Positions 1-10,779 of a stretch of DNA of 64,000 nucleotides are shown here, in pieces. The notes beneath the pieces were generated by a model. The model searched no databases and was not told the DNA's origin. It saw only the letters and a program-made list of their open reading frames with translations. Location: contig CM041465.1 in assembly GCA_023213395.1 (NCBI GenBank), positions 152,341,741 through 152,405,740 of the forward strand. The letters run 5' to 3'. Within the stretch, counting starts at the first letter, position 1. Every line of letters starts with the position of its first letter. The translations under genes and the position numbers were made by a program. The DNA is from Cycas panzhihuaensis (taxonomy: Eukaryota; Cycadophyta).

Positions 1-562
1 AGAGAAGAAATGAGTGTTGGGTGCATTTTGGGCCTATTACATACTCTTTGGTACCATTACCAATAAACTATGTGTAAAGTTTTTGTTGCTGTTCAACCAA
101 AAACCCTTTCTTGGAGATGATTTCCGCCTGGTGTCTTCCTTGGACTACTACGACTAGTTTTTTTCTTCTTCCTTTGGTTGTAACTAAGCCTTCTTGGGTT
201 CCTTCAATGTCCCTATGAACAAATCTGGGTGCTTTTCTGTTGCTCCTTCCATCTATTTCTTCTTGCACCTCTTTTTCTTCTGTTCTCCTATGTAGTCTTT
301 AATCTTGGAGTCATTCTTCTTCTTTGGAAAGCTATTTAGAATTAACTCCCTATGATTCTTGCTCCTCTTGCTACATTTATGGTTGTTGGGCATCCTTCTT
401 CCTCTTCCTTGAAGAAATCTAGTAGTTTTAAAACCCTACTATGCATATTTTCTTTCTAAATGATTTTCCTATTTTTAGTTTTTCAACTAACGTTTGAATG
501 GTTGAGAAACCAACTTAAATCCATTTATTCAAGGGTTTTCTTTCTTCTATTGCATAGAGGAC
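1..562. other. Unassigned AT-rich DNA with pyrimidine-rich stretches
   Basis: No gene, LTR end or primer site was recognised here. The plus strand is rich in CTT/TTC triplets, so the minus strand reads as short lysine- and arginine-rich open frames (the longest 66 codons, 68-268). I could not relate these frames to a known family and take them as compositional. This stretch is not present upstream of the second duplicated segment at 49018. Confidence 0.4.
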
Positions 563-675
563 ATGTATAAACTCATCCTCCTAAATTTTCGTGTGAAACA
601 GACTCCTTTTTACTTGTCAAAATTGTGTATGTTTTACCATTTTTCTATTTTCTCTTTTTCTGTTTTCCATTTTTC

Positions 676-862
676 AAGTTGCACTGGTTCCACTTTAGGA
701 CGCATTGGTTGCACTGGATGCACTCGTTGCATTTTAAGTTGCACTGATTATGCTTTAGGACACATTGGTTATACTTATAGACCACTTAGTTGGTCTTATA
801 GTCTACTTGGTTGCACTTGTAGTCCACTTGGTTGCACTTGTAGCCTACTTGGTTATACCTTC
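676..862 (+). repeat. Degenerate minisatellite at the left edge of duplication copy A
   Basis: Imperfect tandem units of about 21-30 bp built around GGTTGCACT followed by TGTAGTCCACTT or TTTAGGACGCATT variants. The cleanest 21 bp units are near 811-855. The same unit type reappears at 49018-49085, exactly where copy B of the segmental duplication starts, with one extra unit there. An open frame of 121 codons crosses the array only because the unit length is nearly a multiple of three; I do not consider it a gene. Confidence 0.7.
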
Positions 863-2311
863 TTTACATTTTTTAAGCATCTCAATGGTATTTTTCTACT
901 AAATGAAGGTTACAAACATGAAAAATAAATATAACAAGCGATTTTAAAGAGTATTATGAAATTAAAGTCTAAAAACAGATCATCTCTCCCTAAATTTTTG
1001 TCTCGATCTGTCACTCTAGTGAGAAGATCTGATATGATCTATGTTCTCCTCTTCATGTTTTATTTTTCAAGAACAAGGAGAAACTCTTTCTTTTAAACCA
1101 TTGTAGCTTTCTATTTAACTATCAAAACTAGCACTTATAACTACTTGTTCTATTTGTCTCTGAGTCATCTTGCCAACAAAGAAGATAGATCTTAATTTTA
1201 TCCATCTGTTTGTGAGATATCTTTGTCGGATCATGAGGTGCTTTACCTGTTTATGTCAAAAACCTACATACGATTAAATTTTGATTTATTTTATTTTCTT
1301 CTAAAGTTTAAGTTTAATTTAATTTAAGTTTATAATTTTTTAGTTCCAAGCATGTTAGCCTCCCTCCATCCTTATCCCCTAGTCTTATTTGCTCCATACG
1401 ACCTTTCATTTGCAGATTTCAAATAACATTAATCTATATTTTATAATTTTCTATTATTCAAAAACTATATTTTATATTTTATATAATTTGGATTCTACTA
1501 GCCCCCTTAGGACTCTATCAATCAGTCATATTAAGCCCCGAGGCGACCTAGGCTTATTGATTAAAGGGGCTTAACCCCCTTCCTTCTCTGGTTTTGTGTT
1601 ATAAAGAGGACCTTGGACATTTTCTTTAATAACTTGAGTTCTACAGCTCTATTTTTGGAAACATTAAAATTATTGGAAAGATTTTTTAGTGCTCTACATA
1701 TTAGAGCAATTTCATCTCATTTTGATGCTATTTTGTAGGTCTTGAACCTATTAAATTTGATCCTTTCCTTTAGTCCTAATTAGATGCATTATTTAATATT
1801 TTGAGCCAAATTTCTCATTCTAACTGAATATATTTAATCATTATCTATATATTAATTAATTATTGGTAATATTTGTTTGGTTTTATAAGCTTACAAGTTG
1901 TTTTCTAGCTCTTTAACATCAATTTTGGCTTCTTGAAGATTATAAGCCCTATTTAGATCAAAATGACAAATTGGCACTTCTTACCATTACTATTCTCTTT
2001 CTTTAACATTTATATTTGAATTTAAAAGGATTTATTTAAGTATTTTTGACTATTTAAGGTCTTTCATTGCCTTTAAAACTTCAAGATTACACCTAGTTTG
2101 CATATAAATTTATAACAGATTAACTCTTCATTTCATCTACATTATTTTAAGAAAAAATGCTAGAAATTCCATATATCTTAAGGTTATTAGTTCACTAATT
2201 AAAGAAACATTCTTATTTGCCTTAAAGCCACTACATCTTTTAAGATTGATATGTGTATTTTAGTGGAATCATAAACCATTTGTGGCTCCTTTATGCTTTT
2301 GAGTTTCATCT
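863..2311. other. Non-coding duplicated DNA upstream of Copia-1A
   Basis: No coding potential was recognised. The stretch is AT-rich and matches 49086-50534 in copy B almost base for base with small indels. The only open frame over 60 codons (1389-1574) is not conserved as a frame. It ends at CATCT (2307-2311), the left target duplication of the Copia-1A insertion. It may be the remnant of an older element that I cannot name. Confidence 0.6.
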
Positions 2312-2628
2312 TATCATTTGTAGAGGAGCAGAGTAGGTCAGGATGCCATTCTGATTAATAAATTTCCATATAATAGAAACTAGTGTTGAAAAAACCTAGG
2401 TTGTAATACAACCCTTTAAATAGAAATTTAGGGAGCCGCCTAAACACCTCAACCTAACCTGCATATTAGTCATCAAAAATAAAAAAATAAATTAAAATAA
2501 TAAAGCATACCTGAATATATCAGTTGATGACAGCTTAGGGAGACTCTAGGTGCCTTAGGGAGCCCTAAAGATGGCTTTGAGGGGCCCTAGGTGCACATAT
2601 CCTTAGGACATTAGGGGTTATGCCAACA
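2312..2628 (-). repeat. 3' LTR of Copia-1A
   Basis: This is a 317 bp LTR. On the minus strand it starts TGTTGGC at 2628 and ends at 2312, where the terminal TGACA has decayed to TGATA. The adjoining polypurine tract (minus strand GGAGGAGAA) is at about 2629-2637. It is 21 bp longer than its partner because it keeps both arms of a GGGCCC-containing inverted repeat (about 2556-2595) that the 5' LTR has lost. Confidence 0.9.
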
Positions 2629-2639
2629 TTCTCCTCCAT

Positions 2640-5600
2640 AATCCCCAATGTGAGGAATTCCCAAATTTTTTCTAAATTTCTAGAACTTGATCTTACCCAA
2701 TGCTTTTGTGAAGATATCCACTGTCTAGTCCTACATACTATAATATTTTAACTCAATTTGTCCTTCATGTACTAATTCTTGAATGAAATGATGTTGTGTC
2801 TCAATATGCTTGGTTCTACCATGAAAAATTAGATTCTTTGTCATTTGTATGGTGCTTTAATTATCACATCAGATTTTGGTTGGCCCTTACTATTCTATAT
2901 TAAGATCTTGTAGAAGACAATGCAACCAAACTATTTCACATGCCTCTAAAACTACTTTTTTATATTCTGCCTCTTCTTTTTATAAAAAAACTATATTTTG
3001 TTTCTTTGAGCTCCATGCTATAACTACTGAACCCATATTAAAGGTGTAACTTAATATAGATTTCCTATCATCTATATCACCAGCCTAATCAGAATATATA
3101 TGCCCTATTAATCTGAAATTTGATGTAGACCTGTAATATATCCCAAAATCTATCGTACCTTTAAGATATCGTAGGATTCTTTTTGTTGCTTGCTAATGAG
3201 AAGTCTTTGGATCATGCATAAATCGAGATACCCACTAACTACATGTATGATATTAGGTCATGTAGAAGTTAAGTAAATTAAGTTGCCAATTAGTTGCTTG
3301 TATAGTATTAGATCCACATGAGTAGACTCATCATGCTTTGAAAGTTTTATTCCAATTTCAGTAGGAGTAACTAAAAGTTTACATTCACTCATCTTGAACT
3401 TTTGAAGTAAGTCCAAGGTATATTTTCTTTAGAAGATAAGAATGCTACCATCATCTTGCCATACTTCTATTCCAAGGAAGTAATGCATTAGACCCAAGTT
3501 AGTCATTTTAAATTCTCTATATATATCTCCCTTGAATTGATGTAAGAGTTGTGGATCATTTCCTATATCAACAAGATCATCAACATATAATCCCACAATT
3601 AGGATTGATTTACCTTCGATCTTAGTATATAGATTTGGGTCTGATTGAGATCTTTTGAAGCCTTGATCTTTGTCATATTTATCAATATGGGAATACCATG
3701 CCTTAGGTGCTTGTTTAAGTCCATAAAGTGCTTTCTTGAGTTTGTACACTTTGGTTTCTTCCCCCCTGACTTCAAAACTGAGGGGTTGAGAGGCATAGAT
3801 GTCTTCTTCGATATAGCTATTAAGAAAAGCACTTTTGATGTCTATTTGGCAAATGTCCCATTTCATTTAAGCATCCAAATTAATAATCATCCGAATTGTT
3901 TCCATTCTGGAAACTACAACAAAGGTCTCATTATAATCAATGTCTTCCTTTGAGAGTATTCTTTTATAAAAAGACGAGCTTTGTGCTTATCAATAGAGCA
4001 ATTAGATCTGAATTTTATTTTATATATCCACTTAGTCCCAATAGGCTTTTTATTGGGAGGAAGATCAACCAATTCCCAAGTGTCATTTTTTACAATAGAG
4101 TTATATTCTTCCTCCATAGCTTTTCTCCATGTAGCATCTAAATTAGCCTTATTAAAGGTTTGAGGCTCATGTGTTTCCATAACATAAGACATAAGGGAAA
4201 AGTTTACCCTATGAGATCGAGTTAATCTTCTATTATAATAATGATCCAACATGTTATCCATGGGATGATATCTGTGAGTCCATTTAGGAATTGTTCATGG
4301 TGGAGGTTGAGAGGTTTCCTCCCTAGGAAAATTTTGTAATGGAGGTCAAGAAGAAGTTCCCTCCCCACTTTCAACATCAATGGTCCTTCTTTGGAGCTAC
4401 CAAGATGGAATATATGTGGACGTAGGATTGGAATCAAGATTTATTACCATATTCTTTCTTTTTCTTGATGATGATCAACATAATTAGAATCAATTTCTTG
4501 AAAGATGACATCTCTGCTCATGATAACCTTTCTTATTTTTGGATCATAAAGTTTATATGATTTTGATATATCACTATAGACAATGAAATTTTATTTGGTA
4601 CTATGATCATCTAGTTTAGTCCTTTTCTATTTAGGAATATAAGTATATGCTATGCAACCAAAAACTCTTAAGTGATAAATACTTGGTTTGTATCATGTCC
4701 ATGCTTCTTTGAGAGTTTTCCATCAAAGTACTTTAGTGTTACTCCTATTAATCAAATATACTACAGTATATATTGCTTCAGCCCAAAATTAATTTCCTAA
4801 TCTTTTATCTTTCAGCATACACCTTATCATTTAAACTATGGTATAATTCTTTCTTTTGGCTACACCATTTTGTTGAGGGGTGTAGGGATTGGTTAACTGA
4901 TGCATGATTCCATGGTAAACACAATAAGTATTGAATTGATTTGAAATAAATTCTCCCCCATTGTCTTATCTTAGGGAGAGTATATTGTGTCTACTTTGTC
5001 TCTCCACATAGGTTTTGAAGTTAACAAAGTATTGAAATGCGTCAAATTTAAATTTTATAAAGAAAACCCATGTTTTCCTTGTATAGTTATCAATGAAAGT
5101 AATAAAGTATTTTGCTCCTCCTAGAGATGGAGTTTCCATGGGACCACAAATATCAATATATACCAATTGAAGAGGATCTTATGCTCTATAGGTAAAATTT
5201 AGAAAACTTTTTCTATGTTATTTTCCAAGTAGGCATCTTGTTGGAGTGTGTGATGCTAACTATCACGAGGAAGTCCTCTTCCCAAATCACCCTGGGGCTT
5301 TTGGTGTAATGACAACCCATGATAAGTGGTATCAGAGAAACTAGGGTTCAAAACTAGTCTTGTGTACCATGATAACACACTTGGAGATATGTAAAGGTGT
5401 TAGGGGTGGCACCGAGGAATATCCTGATGGATATGCATACCATGTAGGTACAACTAACTCCTTGTGACGGGGGGAGTGTTGGAGCGTATGATGCTAACTA
5501 TCACAAGGAAGACTTTTTCCCAAATCACCTTGGGGATTTTGGTGTAATAGTAACCCATGCAACATCCCTCATAGAGATTTTTGTCCACTTCAATATGGGG

Positions 5601-6154
5601 CAACCCATCAACCATGCTTATCCCTTTCATAAGTGCCAAACTACTATAATTCAAGTGCCTAAATCTTTTATGCCACATGATACTGTCAATCTTGATGGTT
5701 GTTTTCAAAGCATAAGAATTAGATTGAGGGATGACAAGTTTAAACAGATTATCTTTTGTCATTTTTCCTCTGCCAACAATTGTTTTATTTTGTCTCTTAT
5801 CTTTGATAATACACTCACCATTATCAAATATGGCTCTATAATCTTGACCCATCATCTATCCCATTAATAGTAGATTCTTCTTTAAGGCTAGAACATAATG
5901 TATTTGGTTTCTCTTGAATCGATTTAGAGAGCTACATTTCCTTTGCCAATAGCTTCATGGGTTGTATTGTCTCCAAATATAATAGAGCCCATTTTGGCTA
6001 TATCCATTGTTTGAAACCAACCCCTTTTATGAGTCATATGAGTTGAGCAACTTGAGTCAATATACCAACTACTATCTTCATCTTCATTGGCTAGAAAGTA
6101 GAACACAAATAACCAATTTTCTCTATTTTGCATAGTAGTGTTAGCACTTCCTTT
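2640..6154 (-). pseudogene. Copia-1A pol remnant (protease to RNase H)
   Basis: Degraded polyprotein on the minus strand. Protease: a WYIDSSCSTHMTH stretch near 6020-6075, in which the usual DSG active-site triplet has become DSS. Pre-integrase zinc region: 5563-5855, broken by the TRIM at 5239-5562. Integrase core: about 4300-5230, including DICGPM near 5145-5165 and an integrase-type PYTPQQN region near 4860-4890. Reverse transcriptase: 3429-4261, with the metal-binding YVDD intact near 3590 and a YGLKQAP motif. RNase H: about 2640-3430. The frame is interrupted by many stops and small frameshifts, so no functional product is expected. It is closely related to Copia-3 (32219-36527) and nearly the same as the copy at 50845-54268. 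Confidence 0.9.
5239..5562 (+). mobile_element. TRIM-1, copy A: 324 bp terminal-repeat retrotransposon in miniature
   Basis: A tiny non-coding LTR element in the opposite orientation to its host. Two 86 bp terminal direct repeats (5239-5324 and 5477-5562) begin TGTTGGAG. Immediately inside the left repeat, after AG, is TGGTATCAGAG (5327-5337), a primer site for initiator tRNA-Met. Immediately before the right repeat is the purine tract GACGGGGGGAG (5466-5476). The flanks are CATCT (5234-5238) and CATCC (5563-5567), a target duplication with one mismatch. It interrupts the pre-integrase zinc region of Copia-1A. The corresponding site in Copia-3 (near 34845-34860) is uninterrupted, so it acts as an empty site. 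With no open frame it would have needed proteins supplied in trans. Confidence 0.92.
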
Positions 6155-6159
6155 ATTAG

Positions 6160-6797
6160 TGTTGAGAATACAAGGTCCTAAACTTTAAACTGCCACAAGA
6201 TCTAAACTATTTTGAAACTAGTTACAGGAATTGAAACTAAGATTTAACATGCAGGTTCTAAAATCAGAGATAATACAAGAACATCAATATATAAGCTAAA
6301 CATCACATATGCACCTGATATAATGTGGTAAAACCCTAGCAGTGTGCTAGGGAAACATCCACATAGGAAAGGTATTGATCTTATTGCTGTAGAATGGAGA
6401 AATAATACATCTCAGTAGTAGAGTACTTTTAGGAACAACAACCAGCCACTTCCCTCATCATAGTACATTATATTCAACATAATAAGAAAATCCCTAAAAT
6501 GGGCTACATGAGAGGGACATCCAAGGCATGAATCTTAACTGTAGAATCTAGGGTATTTGTATCAAATGACCCTGATTCTCTTTACATTTTAATAAGGTTT
6601 ACAGGGCTAATTTTTTGGGTAAGGGGCTATCGCCCCTGAACCCCCTCTTAGCAGAGGGCATTCCACTCCTCCCGCACCCCCTGGCTAAGGGGGGTGGGAG
6701 CCCCCCTTGGAACCCCCCCAGAAAAATTAGGGGAGGAAACTACACCGAAAATAGCCAAAATTTTAACCTTAAACAATTATTGTCATAATATCCAATA
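6160..6797 (-). repeat. 3' LTR of Copia-2
   Basis: A 638 bp LTR running on the minus strand from TATTGGATAT (a decayed TGTTGGATAT) at 6797 to CTCAACA at 6160. A copia polypurine tract, minus strand AAGGTGGAGAT, lies at about 6798-6808. The LTR contains an unusual G+C-rich block at 6620-6735 with runs of five or more C or G on one strand, in an otherwise AT-rich element. It preserves the TRIM-2 empty site (CATTCCACTCCTCCC, near 6659-6673). Confidence 0.9.
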
Positions 6798-6857
6798 ATC
6801 TCCACCTTGATAACAATTTACCTTGAACTTCTCTACTGGTACTAGTTTTATGAATAT

Positions 6858-9800
6858 ATCAGCATAATTCTAATTGGTGTGAATCTTCTCAAGTGCCACT
6901 CCACCTACTTCCACAACCTGTCTAACAAAATGGTACTTAAGAGCAATATGCTTTGTTCTACTGTGATAAGCTGGATTCTTGGCTAAATAAATGACACTTT
7001 GACTGTTACAAAATACCTTTACATTTTTATGTCTCCTTCCAAGCTTAACTAATAGACCCTGTAACCAGATTGCTTCTTTACAAGCATGTGCCACAGCAAT
7101 ATATTTAACTTCTGTGGTTGACAGTGTAATTGTACTCTACAATTTGGACATCCAACTAATTGGACCATTTGCAAGAGTGAAAACATAACCTAAAGTAGAC
7201 CTTCTTTTGTTTAAATCTCCTACAAAGTATAAATCAATATATCCACAAACATGATTACCTGTACCTCCAAAGGTGATGCAGTAGTCATTTGTGCCTCTCA
7301 AATATCGAAGCACCCATTTCACTGCAGCCCAATTTTCTCTCCCTGGATTTTCCATAAACCTACTAACTACACTGACTGCATGTGAAATATTAGGTCTTAT
7401 ACATACCATGACATACATTAAACTTCCTACTGCACTGGCATAAGATATATGAGATATATAAGCCTTTTCATCTTCACTACTAGGACTCATATTCGAAGAA
7501 AGTTTGAAGTGGGAAGCTAATGGGATACTCACTGGTTTCACATTTGCAATACTAAACCTGGTTAGCATCTTCTCCACATATTTCTATTATGATAACCATA
7601 GCTTACCATTTTTCCTGTCTCTGTGCATCTCCATGCCTAAGATTTGTTTTGTAGCTCCTAGATCCTTCATATCAAAAGTCCTAGCTAATTGAGCCTTTAG
7701 CTTATTCATTTCTTCCATGCTCTTGCTTGCAACCAACATGTTATCAACATATAATACCAAGATAATGAATAAGCCATTGTCCATAAATTTAAAGTAAACA
7801 CAATGATCATACTCACTTCTTTTAAAATTTTGGCTCTCCATGAAGGTATTAAACTTCTTGTACCACTACCTAGGTGATTGCTTCAGGCCATACAATGATT
7901 TCCTGAGCCTGCAAACAAGTCTTTGCCTGCCATCTTGTACAAACCCTTCTAGTTGATCTATTTAGATCTCCTCATCTAAATCTCCATGTAGAAAAGTTAT
8001 TTTTATATCTAACTGCTCCAACTCCAAATCTAGAGAAGCTACTAATGCTACTAGCACTCGAACTAAAATAAGTTTAACAACTGGTGAAAAGATCTCATGA
8101 AAGTCAATACCTTCTTTTTGTGCAAAACCTTTAGCCACTAGTCTTGCCCTATATTTATCAACCTTTCTATCAACATCTGTTTTCTTTTTGAAAACCCACC
8201 TACAACCAACAGTCTTCCTGCCATGTGGAAGTTCTACCAAGTCCCATGAATTATTTTTCTTCAAAGTATCTATCTCTTCCCGCATATCCCTTTTCCACTT
8301 CTTACCATGGATATCATCTACTACTTCTTGAAAACATGTAGGCTCACCATCATTAGAAACTAAAGCAATAGAAGTAGATGGGTTGTACCTATCAGGTGGA
8401 TGACTGACTCGTGTAGATCTTCTAACTGTTGGTAGAGGAGTGTCCACATACTCCTGTAAATCTGTTATAGATTCATCTTCAAAAAGATCTTCCTGTTCTT
8501 CTGATTCCACAGATGGCTACATTTCAAACTTGACTTGTTGATGTTTAGTTTACTGCTCTTGTTTCATTTTAACTTCTCTACTATTTGATTTTACAAGGGG
8601 AGATTCATCAAATACAACATCTCTGTTAATGTTGATTTTGTGGGCAGTAGGATCCCACAACCTGTATCCCTTCACACCATCCTTATTACTATAACCAATA
8701 AAGATATATCTCTTGGATTTTGGGTCTAACTTTGAACGTTTACTTTTATCAGTCTAGGCATAAGCATCACAACCAAAAACTTTTAAATTTGAATAATCAC
8801 ATGGATGTCCAATCCATACCTCTTCAGGAATCTTACAATCTATTACAGGTGATGGTGACCTGTTTATCAGATAATAATCTGTTTGAATAGCTTCTACCCA
8901 CAAGCCCTACTCCACTCCTTCATTACTTAGCATGCTTCTTGCTCTTTCTAAGAGTGTCCTATTCATGTGATCAACAATGCCATTTTGCTACGGAGTATAG
9001 CTAGTGGTCTTGTGTCTTTCGATCCCAGCTTCTCTACAATAGTTCTCAAATTCCAAGGAGTTAAACTCACCTCTATTGTCAGTTCTTAAACATTTGATTG
9101 TCTTACCAGTATTGTTCTCAACTATAGCCTTAAACTGCTTAAACACACTGAAAACTTCAGATTTCCTTTTCAAAAAATAGACCCATACCTTCCTAGAGAA
9201 ATCATCTATAAATGTAACATAATATAATGATCCTCCATAAGATATTTTAGGAGTTGGTCCCTATACATTTGAATGCATATAATCTAGAACACCTTTACTA
9301 GTGTGACTCCCTAATTTAAACCTAAGTTTATACTGCTTTCTAAAAATATAATGTTTACAGAAAGCCAAATCTGAAAGCTGCAAGTTAAGAAGCAACTTAC
9401 GGTTTATCAGCACCTTAAGTCCTTTCTCACTCATGTACCCAAGTCTCTGATGCCATAATTGAGCTGGATCTTCTATAGTCTTTGATGTTGTAGCTACTCG
9501 GCTGACATCTGTAGTTTCTACTAAAATGTAAAGATTTCCTTTATTTAAGACTTTCATAACAACCAAGGCACCCTTTGACACCTTTAGGACTCCTTCATGA
9601 CCTATATGCTTAAAACCACTCGAATATAATTCACCCAATGGAATCAGATTCCTTTTCAAATTGGGTACATGTCTAATCTCAGTTAATGTTCTCACTACCC
9701 CATCAAACATCTTAATTCTGGTGCTACCAATGCCCACTATCTTACAAGAAACTTGATTTCCCATAAGCACATCACCACCATCAAGAGTTTGGTATGATGA

Positions 9801-10712
9801 GAACCAACTCTTGTGTGGACACATGTGGTGTGAAGCACCTGAATCTAATAACTAGTCATGGTGATAATGAGAAATATTACAAGTGACCAAGACATCATTA
9901 TCTATACCTTGATTTGAGTCCACCTAATTTGCCTCCTTGGCAGGATCTTCCTTTTTCTAGAACTCCTTCCTTTTGTAACAATCCTTCCTGAGATGACCAG
10001 TCTTATTACAATGCCAACACCTGAGCTTACTCTTTTTGCTCTTTAACTTGGACCTTGATGTATCCCTAGAGTTTTATCCTCTCTCAAATGTTCTACCCCT
10101 TACTGTCATGGCTTTTGGTGTGGAGGTTTTAAAACTAGGTTTCCTCTGCACTTCTTCTATTAGCAAAGCACTCACAATAAAATCACAATCCAATATATCT
10201 GTGGTCCTAAAACTAACTGAGGTGACAATATTATCCCAAGATTCAGGTAATGAGCATAACAAGGTAATAACCTTATCCTCATCCTCAATTTTAATATCAA
10301 TACTAGTCAACTGACAAATAAGAGTATTGAAAATATTTAAATGGTCAGTAATTTTTGTACCTTCCTTCATCTGTAATGAGTGCAGGTACCTCTTTAGGTA
10401 GATTTGATTCGTTACTGATTTGGTCATATATAAGCCTTCTAACTGGGTCCATAATCCTGCTATTGTCTCTTCCCCTGCGATGTTAAATAAGACTTCATCT
10501 ACTAAGCACAATCATATTGTGCTAAGTGCCTTTTTATCTAATTCATCCCAATCATCATCGTACATCCCTGTAGGTTTCTTTGATTTATTTGCAAGGGCTT
10601 TATACAAACCCTACTGTACAAGAATATCATGTGTTTTTAACTTCTACAACTCGAAGTTATTCTTGCCATTGAATTTCTCCACCTTGAACTTTGCACCTGC
10701 TAATTTTGTCAT
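6858..10712 (-). pseudogene. Copia-2 gag-pol remnant
   Basis: The frame on the minus strand probably begins at the ATG at 10710-10712. Domains in order: Gag (about 10074-10712); a CCHC zinc knuckle of the form CWHCNKTGHLRKDC at about 9985-10028; protease with LLDSGASHHM near 9810-9850, preceded by a stop; the pre-integrase region in 9261-9824; integrase (8988-9260 and downstream); reverse transcriptase (7587-8510); RNase H (6870-7577, with RYLRGT). Two features mark it as dead: multiple in-frame stops, and the reverse-transcriptase YVDD box near 7745-7760 reads YVDN, which removes a catalytic aspartate. The SYASAVGSLMYVMV and VSRFMENPG stretches are typical of the Tork/Tnt1 lineage. Confidence 0.9.
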
Positions 10713-10779
10713 TTTTGTGTAGTTGGCACTAAAACCTTCACAGACTCGCTGCAAAATAAAAAGTGGATCTGATACCACT

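Noticed and set aside
563-928. 121-codon frame with cysteine-rich repeats, resembling a secreted repeat protein
   Set aside because: The repeats come from a 21 bp-type minisatellite, and the copy-B counterpart has indels that break the frame.
3645-4163. Plus-strand frames opposite the Copia-1A reverse transcriptase and integrase
   Set aside because: They are antisense shadows of the minus-strand pol; the same shadows occur in copy B at 51779-52280.
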